Part shown: one piece after another, positions 7,048 to 12,914 of the stretch
Layout of the letters: every line of letters begins with the position of its first letter
How positions within the stretch are numbered: position 1 is the first letter of the stretch
Source: JABILX01 sp041648305
GTDB lineage: Bacteria; Patescibacteriota; Gracilibacteria; UBA1369; LOWO2-01-FULL-3
Direction of reading: 5' to 3'
Assembly: GCA_041648305.1 (NCBI GenBank)
Contig: JBAZPI010000022.1
Coordinates: 1-15,673, forward strand
DNA: 15,673 bases
Program-made: the position numbers and the translations under genes
Notes under the pieces: generated by a model
The model's input: only the letters and a program-made list of their open reading frames with translations
Told to the model about the DNA's origin: nothing
Databases searched by the model: none

Positions 7048-7797
7048 TTAAAATTTAAAGACAATTTTTATAATCATCAAGACGGCAATCAATATCATTC
7101 CTTTCTTAATGAAACTGTCGCCACGCTTTACAGCCATATGTGAACCAACGAAAGCTCCGAGAAAACTTGAAATAAACATTGTTAATAACCAAACATAATT
7201 TACATTAGAAGCTGAAATTAAGATCCCTGCGGATATCAGAGTTTCGGGAATTGCTGCTGCAATATCCGTACCTCTGGCATCAACATAATTTTTACCAAAT
7301 AAATAAACCAACACCAAAACAGCAAAGGTTGCTCCGGCCATAGCAATTGCTCCGCTCCAAATTCCAACAACAAATAACATGAAAAAGCCAAGCATTTTTT
7401 TAAACTTAGAAGTACCTCCCTCATTTAAAAAAGGCCTTGCCGGCTTAATCAAAAATATCATTCCAATAATCACTCCTATTAAAACCACAGTTTTTATTGA
7501 TTTATCAGCCAAATTAACAATTAAATTTGCTCCGATAAAAGAACCCAAAGCCATAAAAGGAATAATTTTAATGGCTAAACGCCATTGGATAACTTTTGCC
7601 TTCCAGTAATTACGAAGTGCTCCAAATACAACTCCCACATCAGACATCCTGTTGAGAGCCAAGACATTAATTGGAGGTATTCCAAAGGCCAAAAGAGTCG
7701 GGACTGCAAAAACCCCCGCACCTCCCGACACGGAAGTGACAAACCCCATAATAAATCCTAGAATAGTAAGTAAAAATATTTCCACAAATATATTCAA
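7048..7797 (-). CDS. TauE/SafE family sulfite exporter / permease
   Basis: This is a 249-aa, strongly hydrophobic protein with about eight predicted membrane segments arranged as two halves, the TauE/SafE (formerly DUF81) pattern. The N-terminal GFIMGFVTSVSGGAGVFAVPTLLAFGIPP and the following LNRMSDVGVVFGALRNYWKAK match the family signature (G..AG...G.GGG...P.L...G). The second half repeats it (FVVGIWSGAIAMAGATFAVLVLVYLFG). Family members move sulfite, sulfonates or other small organic anions across the inner membrane; the substrate here is unknown. The start is uncertain. TTG at 7797 gives 13 bases of spacing from the purD stop, and GTG at 7785 is an alternative; no ATG lies close by. It appears to be the last gene of the folD-purF-purD operon, which is an unusual place for such a transporter. 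Confidence 0.85.
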   Translation of the reverse strand: MNIFVEIFLLTILGFIMGFVTSVSGGAGVFAVPTLLAFGIPPINVLALNRMSDVGVVFGALRNYWKAKVIQWRLAIKIIPFMALGSFIGANLIVNLADKSIKTVVLIGVIIGMIFLIKPARPFLNEGGTSKFKKMLGFFMLFVVGIWSGAIAMAGATFAVLVLVYLFGKNYVDARGTDIAAAIPETLISAGILISASNVNYVWLLTMFISSFLGAFVGSHMAVKRGDSFIKKGMILIAVLMIIKIVFKF

Positions 7798-7810
7798 GTA
7801 TATTTTAAAT

Positions 7811-9124
7811 TCAGCCTCTTAAGGCTTTCATCATATCTACTCTTTTTTGAACCAATCCGGCAGTCCCAATATCCTTACGATAGAATACAGGACCTTTGAC
7901 CGAAGAAACAGCGCTCTCAGCCAATCGTTCGGCCTCCTCAAGTGTGTCGGCTATGCCAACGAAGGCAATAGCCCTGGACCCGCTCAAATACAAACCATCT
8001 TCTTTTTGATCAACTGACGCGTAATAAACACGCACACCATCGGGGACATCAGAAATTTCAATCTTTTTCCCCTTGCATGGATTGTCCGGATAACCTTCCG
8101 GTACAACATATTTGCAAACAGTGGCCTTTTTCTCGAATTCAATCTCAACCTGGTCAAGTGTCCCATTAATCATCGCCTCGCAAATATCAACAAAATCAGT
8201 CTTCAACAACGGGAGTACATTCATCGCCTCGGGATCGCCGAAACGCGCATTATATTCGATCAGCCGCACGCCGTTCGAGGTCACAATAAATCCGCCATAC
8301 ATAATCCCGACAAATTTGGTGCCGGTCTCCTCGCGCAGCGCGCGCGCAACAGCACGCGTGATATCACGTGCTTCGGTAATGTCAGCTTGACGCAAAAACG
8401 GAAGCAGGTGATCCGCACAACTATACGATCCCATTCCGCCAGTATTTGGCCCCTTATCCCCATCGTAAGCCCTCTTATGATCTTGTACTGGCGGCATCTC
8501 TGAAGTATTCACACCATCGCAAAAACTCATCAAACTGAATTCTTGTCCGATCAATTTCTCCTCAACGACAACCCTGCCACCCTCCGCTAAACACTCCCGC
8601 GCATAGGCCAAACCCTCTTCACGATTGGCAAGATGATCGCCAGAAACTTTTACGCCCTTCCCGCCTTTCAACCCGTCAGCCTTAACCACAAAATCATCTC
8701 CGAGCTCATCAAAAAATCCAACCAACCCCTTTTCATCAAAGAAAACTTTAAACTTCGGATTTCCGGGAATCTGATATTTTGACAACAGATCCCGCGTGAA
8801 TGACTTGGAAGACTCCAATCTCGCGACGGTCTTCATAGGTGAGCAAGAAGGAATCTCATTTTCCATTAACATGTCTGTAACTCCCGCCGCAATCGGCGCT
8901 TCGGGTCCCAAAATAGCGAAGACAGGGCGAACCTTAACAGCAAATTCTCGCACAAAATCCAAATTCGTTGCCGAGCCAATCGCGTACTCCTTTGCAAGAC
9001 TTTTAATCCCGGGATTCAAAGCGCTTCCTATCACGTACAATTCAACTTCATGCGACGAGCGCATCAAAGCCTCAGCGATGGCGTGTTCCCGCGCTCCATT
9101 GCCAATCAAAAGAACTTTTTTCAT
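7811..9124 (-). CDS. purD: Phosphoribosylamine-glycine ligase (GAR synthetase), archaeal-style
   Basis: This 437-aa enzyme joins phosphoribosylamine and glycine using ATP, step two of de novo purine synthesis. The N-terminal fold starts KVLLIGNGAREHAIAEAL (4-21). ILGPEAPIAAG (71-81) is the usual GPE.PL..G motif. The ATP-grasp domain shows KADGLKGGKGVKV (148-160), VVEEKLIGQEFS (186-197) and QDHKRAYDGDKGPNTGGMG (214-232). The metal-binding strand is IEYNARFGDPEAMNVLP (289-305), where most bacteria have E.NVRFGDPE. The blocks GSYSCADHLLPF, EYNARFGDPEAMNVLPLLKTDF and EFEKKATVCKYVVP.GYP resemble archaeal PurD as I remember it. The C-terminus (FYRKDIGT) is complete. The ATG at 9124 is 13 bases after the purF stop, and the same 13-base gap precedes the next gene. 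The partners are PurF upstream and FolD, which supplies the one-carbon donor. Confidence 0.95.
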   Translation of the reverse strand: MKKVLLIGNGAREHAIAEALMRSSHEVELYVIGSALNPGIKSLAKEYAIGSATNLDFVREFAVKVRPVFAILGPEAPIAAGVTDMLMENEIPSCSPMKTVARLESSKSFTRDLLSKYQIPGNPKFKVFFDEKGLVGFFDELGDDFVVKADGLKGGKGVKVSGDHLANREEGLAYARECLAEGGRVVVEEKLIGQEFSLMSFCDGVNTSEMPPVQDHKRAYDGDKGPNTGGMGSYSCADHLLPFLRQADITEARDITRAVARALREETGTKFVGIMYGGFIVTSNGVRLIEYNARFGDPEAMNVLPLLKTDFVDICEAMINGTLDQVEIEFEKKATVCKYVVPEGYPDNPCKGKKIEISDVPDGVRVYYASVDQKEDGLYLSGSRAIAFVGIADTLEEAERLAESAVSSVKGPVFYRKDIGTAGLVQKRVDMMKALRG

Positions 9125-9137
9125 ATTAAGACTGCGG

Positions 9138-10646
9138 TTAGAGAATTGTTAACTGATCATCGCTATGACCGAAATCTTCTTCAATTTCACCGCAAGCCTT
9201 CTCCTGGAGTCTCGACTCTGACACTTTCCTCAAAACCTCTTTGTCGACATCGCCGGTTTTGTAAACACCGTCAAAGCAAGCCATGCAAAAATCCTTAATA
9301 TTCGATTTCTTTGTAAGACAACTTCCATGAACGCCTTCGATCGTTCCATAAAACAGCGCGTCAGCGTCAATAAACTTTCGCACCTCTTCAATCGAATTAT
9401 TGGAAGCGATCAATTCCTGAGAAGTCGGAATATCAATCCCGTACACACATGGGAACTTAACAGGAGGAGAATACGAAGCAAAATACAAACGTTTAACCCC
9501 GGCCTCTCTACACATTCTTATTATTTCTTTCGATGTGTTGCCGCGAACGATACTGTCATCTACCAACAAAACGTCCTTGCCTTTAAATTCAAGCGGCATA
9601 GCGTTTAATTTATACCTTATAGATTTTTTCCTTATTTCCTGACCGGGCATTATAAACGTTCGACCAATGTATCGATTCTTAATCAATCCTTCGCGACAGG
9701 GAAGCTTTAGCTTCTGCGCCAAAGACATTGCGGCAGTTCTACTCGAATCCGGAACCGGCATCACAACGTCGATATGCAATTTGGATTTCTTAATCTGGTC
9801 GGCTAGTCTTTCTCCCATTCGAAGTCTGGCCTTGTAAACTGAAATATTGTCGATCATTGAATCGGGTCTGGCAAAATAAATATATTCAAAAATACAGGGA
9901 GTATGTTTTTTATTAGTCAGAATTTTCGAATGAAGTTTTCGATCCTCATCAATCCAAATAATTTCCCCGGCAGCAACATCTCTCACCGTCTCAAATCCGA
10001 GAATATCCAAAACAATTTTTTCTGAAGCGAAAATGTAATCTTCATACAACCCGACGGTTCTTTTCCCCATAATCAACGGACGAATTCCATGCGGATCGCG
10101 GAAAGCAATCATTCCGTGCTTGGCGATATAACTGACGACGCTATACGCACCGCGAGATCTTTCGAAAACACTCGTAACGGCTTTGCAGAGATGATCAAAT
10201 TTCAATTCTCCCTCAATCCTTTGTTTTGTTAAAGCCTTTGTAAACACATTCAACAAAACCTCAACATCACAATCTGAATTCACAAGCCTTCGGTCCTTTT
10301 CAAAAAGCTCTTGCTTAAGGTCGTGAGAGTTAAATAAATTCCCATTATGCGCCATCATAACTCCATAAAAAGCTTGACTCAAAAATGGCTGTGCATCGTT
10401 AGCTCCACCGCTCCCTATAGTTGAATATCTGGTATGTCCAATACCAACATTCCCCTGAAGCCGAATCATATTTTTTGTGTGGAAAACGTCTTTCACAAGT
10501 CCCAACCCTTTCTTTATATTAAAAGTCTTCCCATCATAGGTGATTATTCCAGTCGCGTCTTGTCCTCTATGTTGAAGAGAAATCAGTCCGTCATAGATTT
10601 CCTGAGCTACATATTTGTGGCCGAAAATTCCAAGGACTCCGCACAT
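9138..10646 (-). CDS. purF: Amidophosphoribosyltransferase
   Basis: This 502-aa enzyme transfers the glutamine amide to PRPP, giving phosphoribosylamine, the committed purine step. The mature N-terminus would be Cys2 (MCGVLGIFG), the glutaminase nucleophile, with no propeptide. LQHRGQDATGI (24-34), GHTRYSTIGSGGANDAQPF (70-88) and MAHNGNL (98-104) complete the Ntn domain. The PRPP loop is VLLVDDSIVRGNT (359-371), and VPDSSRTAA (298-306) lines the site. Four cysteines sit at the places of the 4Fe-4S ligands known from the Bacillus subtilis enzyme: C251 (TPCIFEYIYFARPDS), C400 (FPCVYGID) and C454/C457 (CMAC). This makes it the Fe-S type, although unlike B. subtilis it lacks a propeptide before Cys2. 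It is 38 bases downstream of folD and 13 bases upstream of purD in the same operon. Confidence 0.96.
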   Translation of the reverse strand: MCGVLGIFGHKYVAQEIYDGLISLQHRGQDATGIITYDGKTFNIKKGLGLVKDVFHTKNMIRLQGNVGIGHTRYSTIGSGGANDAQPFLSQAFYGVMMAHNGNLFNSHDLKQELFEKDRRLVNSDCDVEVLLNVFTKALTKQRIEGELKFDHLCKAVTSVFERSRGAYSVVSYIAKHGMIAFRDPHGIRPLIMGKRTVGLYEDYIFASEKIVLDILGFETVRDVAAGEIIWIDEDRKLHSKILTNKKHTPCIFEYIYFARPDSMIDNISVYKARLRMGERLADQIKKSKLHIDVVMPVPDSSRTAAMSLAQKLKLPCREGLIKNRYIGRTFIMPGQEIRKKSIRYKLNAMPLEFKGKDVLLVDDSIVRGNTSKEIIRMCREAGVKRLYFASYSPPVKFPCVYGIDIPTSQELIASNNSIEEVRKFIDADALFYGTIEGVHGSCLTKKSNIKDFCMACFDGVYKTGDVDKEVLRKVSESRLQEKACGEIEEDFGHSDDQLTIL

Positions 10647-10671
10647 ATTTTTAATTGTTAATCAACTATCA

Positions 10672-10686
10672 GAGGGCAAAGCCCTC
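10672..10686 (-). other. Short hairpin at the folD stop codon
   Basis: GAGGGC (10672-10677) and GCCCTC (10681-10686) form a 6-bp stem with a 3-nt loop, beginning inside the folD stop codon and lying 26 bases before purF. No U-run follows on the minus strand, so it is more likely an mRNA-processing or stability element, or chance, than a full terminator. Confidence 0.35.
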
Positions 10687-11551
10687 AATCAATTACATTG
10701 TTCAGCCTTCTCGCGGCTCTGACAGTATTAAGCATAAGAGCTGCAACAGTCATAGGCCCCGCTCCGCCGGGAACAGGAGTAATAAACGATGCTTTTTTAG
10801 CGACAGGCTCAAAATCCACATCGCCAACCAATTTCCCGTCCTTAGTTCGATTTATTCCAATATCAATAACAACGGCTCCTTCCTTGACCATGTCCGCTGT
10901 GATCAAACCAATTTTCCCAACTCCAACGCACAAAATATCTGCCCTCCTCGTATGAAACGCCAAATCTCGAGTGTCAATATGGCACGTCGTCACGGTCGCA
11001 TTCCTATTGAGTAGCATCGCGGAAAGCGGTTTCCCGACTATATTGCTGTGTCCGACGACAACAGCTTCTTTGCCCTTAAGATCGATTTTATAATACTCAA
11101 GCATCTTAATAACTCCGAGCGGCGTGCACGGCGCCAAGTCCTCAAACTCAGCGCTCAAAAACATCTTCCCGATATTATACGCGGTGAATCCATCAACATC
11201 TTTTTTCGGATCGATCGCCCGGATGACCAAAGGCACACTTATACTCTTTGGTAGAGGAAGTTGCACCAAAATTCCATGAACATTTTCGTCCGCATTCAAT
11301 TCTTCGATTTTCGCAATCAACTCCTCAGTCGTCACATCCTCCTCGTAGTCAAACTGCTCCCAATCAATCCCGGTTTTCGCGCAAGCCTTCTGTTTCTGCT
11401 TGATATAAGAAAGGCTCGCAGGATTTTTCCCAACAAGAATAACGACAAGCTTCGGCAAAACCTTATGATGGACCTGCATCGCCCTTACCTCTTTGCCGAG
11501 GGTCTCATACATCTCATTCGCTATTTTAAGTCCATCGATGAGTGTCGCCAT
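10685..11551 (-). CDS. folD: Bifunctional methylene-THF dehydrogenase / methenyl-THF cyclohydrolase
   Basis: FolD (288 aa from the chosen start) interconverts methylene-, methenyl- and 10-formyl-tetrahydrofolate with NADP+, supplying formyl groups for purine synthesis. Motifs visible are VGKNPASLSYIKQKQKACAKTGI with the catalytic Lys/Tyr pattern (S..Y...K.K), VQLPLPK, DPKKDVDGFT, PCTPLGV, and the Rossmann VVVGHSNIVGKP where the family usually has GRS. ITPVPGGAGPMTVAAL is canonical. The frame is open to a TTG at 11617 that follows AGGAGG by only 2 nt. However, conserved FolD sequence begins at MATLIDGLKIA, so the ATG at 11551 is preferred, and the promoter at 11608-11636 agrees. It is the first gene of a probable operon with purF, purD and the TauE-type gene. 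Confidence 0.95.
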   Translation of the reverse strand: MATLIDGLKIANEMYETLGKEVRAMQVHHKVLPKLVVILVGKNPASLSYIKQKQKACAKTGIDWEQFDYEEDVTTEELIAKIEELNADENVHGILVQLPLPKSISVPLVIRAIDPKKDVDGFTAYNIGKMFLSAEFEDLAPCTPLGVIKMLEYYKIDLKGKEAVVVGHSNIVGKPLSAMLLNRNATVTTCHIDTRDLAFHTRRADILCVGVGKIGLITADMVKEGAVVIDIGINRTKDGKLVGDVDFEPVAKKASFITPVPGGAGPMTVAALMLNTVRAARRLNNVID

Positions 11552-11607
11552 AGGATTTAGGGTAAACCAATGGGAAAAAAGAAACGCCAACGGTAATTGG
11601 CAACTCA

Positions 11608-11636
11608 AATATAGCAAATCCTCCTTGAAAATTCAA
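11608..11636 (-). promoter_or_regulatory. Promoter of the folD-purF-purD operon
   Basis: On the minus strand a -35 TTGAAT (11636-11631), a 17-bp spacer and -10 TATATT (11613-11608) are present. The start would be near 11601, giving a leader of about 50 nt before the folD ATG at 11551. It lies in the 104-bp tmk-folD gap. Confidence 0.6.
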
Positions 11637-11649
11637 TAGACCTTTCAAG
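11624..11649. promoter_or_regulatory. Inverted repeat straddling the folD -35 box
   Basis: CTTGAAA (11624-11630) and TTTCAAG (11643-11649) are perfect 7-bp inverted repeats separated by 12 bp, and the -35 hexamer (11631-11636) lies between them. The position fits an operator for a dimeric repressor, for example of purine synthesis, but no regulator is identified. It could equally be a weak hairpin at the end of the tmk transcript. Confidence 0.35.
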
Positions 11650-11655
11650 TAGGCT

Positions 11656-12258
11656 CTAGCGATCGGTCTTGGCGAGAAATTTCTCAACCTCTTCCCAAAG
11701 TTTTGCTGCGGTACCATTGATTTCCTCCTGCATCTCAATTCTGTGCCAGCCGTATTTCTTCGCGAGCTCTTCATGCACGCGCCTGCATTTCTCAGATAAT
11801 TCATCATTTTGCTCGTGAATGTGCCCGACCTCCTTGGCCACAAGATTCCTTTTGCCGGATAAATAAAGAGCTAAATCTTCCTTTAGTAAATGCTTGTTCA
11901 CAGCCTCCATCCAATCAAGAGAAAGTCCCTTCGCGACTCCCCACGCAATTCCGGTCCCTGTATAATCCTCCACAATCAGAATTTTCCCGTCAGCCAACTT
12001 TTTCTCAAGCTCCGGCTGAAATTGGTACCTGTTCAAAACGAACCAAAGCTGAAGTTCATCCTCGCCAATTTTCTGTTCCTTCTCTCCACGCAAAACATGG
12101 TCAAGGAACTGCCCGCTCGGTTCAACCGAATAATTCGGATACTTCAAAAACTCAGCATCATAGCCCTCTCTAATAAGTCGTTCGGTAAGAATCTGGGCGT
12201 GGGTCGATTTCCCGATATTATTTATTCCATAGATTGTGATGATTTTTCCTTTTTGCAT
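11656..12258 (-). CDS. tmk: Divergent thymidylate kinase (dTMP kinase-like)
   Basis: This is a 200-aa P-loop nucleotide kinase that best fits dTMP kinase, making dTDP from dTMP and ATP. The P-loop is YGINNIGKST (residues 10-19) in place of the usual EG.DGSGKST. The family's GIA.G...GLD..W....N..L..PDL..YL block is clearly present (GTGIAWGVAKGLSLDWMEAVNKHLLKEDLALYL). The DR(Y/H) motif that normally precedes it reads EDYTGTG, so the conserved arginine is missing. A LID-like segment follows (GHIHEQNDELSEKCRRVHEELAKKYGW). Activity may therefore differ from standard Tmk. The ATG at 12258 is preferred; a GTG at 12267 would add three residues. No Shine-Dalgarno is seen. It lies downstream of dut on the same strand, a sensible dTTP-pathway pairing, with the composite repeat array filling the gap. 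Confidence 0.75.
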   Translation of the reverse strand: MQKGKIITIYGINNIGKSTHAQILTERLIREGYDAEFLKYPNYSVEPSGQFLDHVLRGEKEQKIGEDELQLWFVLNRYQFQPELEKKLADGKILIVEDYTGTGIAWGVAKGLSLDWMEAVNKHLLKEDLALYLSGKRNLVAKEVGHIHEQNDELSEKCRRVHEELAKKYGWHRIEMQEEINGTAAKLWEEVEKFLAKTDR

Positions 12259-12271
12259 AGTATGCACTTAC

Positions 12272-12401
12272 GTATCCCGAGGAAACATCTTAACCTGTTA
12301 ACTCTAACCTGTAAATTTTTCCCCGGGGAAATTCGGCCGTTTTTCCCCGGGGAAACCGCCCAACCTGTAATTTTTAACCTGTAAACTTTTCCCCGGGGAA
12401 A
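12272..12401. repeat. Composite palindrome/8-mer repeat array, copy 2
   Basis: This 130-bp array fills most of the dut-tmk gap and ends 13 bases from the tmk ATG. Palindromes lie at 12272-12285 (degenerate, again containing ATCCCGAGGAAA), 12318-12331, 12342-12355 and 12388-12401. 8-mers lie at 12291-12298, 12305-12312, 12361-12368 (CAACCTGT) and 12375-12382. They read TAACCTGT on the + strand, the reverse complement of the 8-mer in copy 1. Centre-to-centre palindrome distances are 46, 24 and 46 bp, and the 8-mer period is 14 bp, all exactly as in copy 1. Spacer sequences are unrelated to copy 1. If dut and tmk are co-transcribed the array is in their mRNA. There paired palindromes could form two hairpins with 32-nt loops carrying the 8-mers. 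Confidence 0.9.
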
Positions 12402-12426
12402 ACAATCCCACGGAGCCCCGAAAACT

Positions 12427-12876
12427 TCACCCCGTACTCCCAAACCCGCCGCGGCTTTCCTCACGAATCCCGCCCAACCTCGATTCCGAATCCGACACCT
12501 CATCCAGCTCGAACTTATCTATCTTCACGAAAACACCCTGCGCGATCTTCTCGCCGCGCTTCACCTCAGCATCGGACGAAGTAAAATTATAAACTTGAAT
12601 TTTAATCTCATCCTCCGGCCCGCAATAATCGTGATCGATAATTCCGAATCCATGCGGCTGCATCAACCCCTTCTTGCGCGGAGTGCTCGACCTCGACGCG
12701 ACAACAAGCATGTAGCCGGTTGGAACTTCGACTATCAGGTTCGATGGAACCAAAACAATCCCGCCGGCGGGCACGATCGTATCCTCTCTCGCCAAAATAT
12801 CAAACCCAACCGAACCGGCCGTCTCATAGACCGGAAGCGGCAACGAGGCGTCTATCCTTTTAATTTTGACTTTCAT
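12427..12876 (-). CDS. dut: dUTP diphosphatase (dUTPase)
   Basis: This 149-aa trimeric-type dUTPase hydrolyses dUTP to dUMP and PPi, keeping uracil out of DNA and providing the dTMP precursor. All five family motifs are present: motif 1 AGSVGFDI, motif 2 ASRSSTPRKKG, motif 3 GFGIIDHDYCGP, motif 4 RGEKIAQ, and motif 5 RGGFGSTG at the extreme C-terminus, which closes over the active site of the neighbouring subunit. The frame is open upstream to 12993, but homology starts at MKVKIKRIDASLPLPVYE. The ATG at 12876 is therefore used, and the promoter at 12886-12914 places the transcript start almost at this codon. It is divergent from the DUF1385 gene and precedes tmk. Confidence 0.95.
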   Translation of the reverse strand: MKVKIKRIDASLPLPVYETAGSVGFDILAREDTIVPAGGIVLVPSNLIVEVPTGYMLVVASRSSTPRKKGLMQPHGFGIIDHDYCGPEDEIKIQVYNFTSSDAEVKRGEKIAQGVFVKIDKFELDEVSDSESRLGGIREESRGGFGSTG

Positions 12877-12895
12877 AGCAAGCGTAAGATAAAGT
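12866..12895 (+). promoter_or_regulatory. Candidate promoter of the DUF1385 gene
   Basis: A -35 TTGACT (12866-12871), an 18-bp spacer and -10 TAAAGT (12890-12895) are present. The -35 lies inside the first codons of dut on the other strand. The predicted start near 12902 leaves a leader of about 13 nt before the ATG at 12915. Confidence 0.5.
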
Positions 12896-12914
12896 AAATC
12901 GCACAAACGATCAA
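12886..12914 (-). promoter_or_regulatory. Candidate promoter of dut, giving a nearly leaderless mRNA
   Basis: On the minus strand a -35 TTGATC (12914-12909), a 17-bp spacer and -10 TATCTT (12891-12886) are present. The expected start near 12879 is about 3 nt before the dut ATG at 12876. It overlaps the oppositely oriented promoter of the DUF1385 gene, so the two would compete. Confidence 0.45.

Noticed and set aside
11552..11617. N-terminal extension of folD from a TTG at 11617 after AGGAGG
   Set aside because: The AGGAGG lies only 2 nt from the TTG, the extension is not part of conserved FolD, and the same bases form the promoter spacer.
7811..12429. Recoding of TGA as glycine (Gracilibacteria/Absconditabacteria code)
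   Set aside because: TGA ends purD, folD and dut at the expected C-termini and no in-frame TGA is needed to complete any gene.
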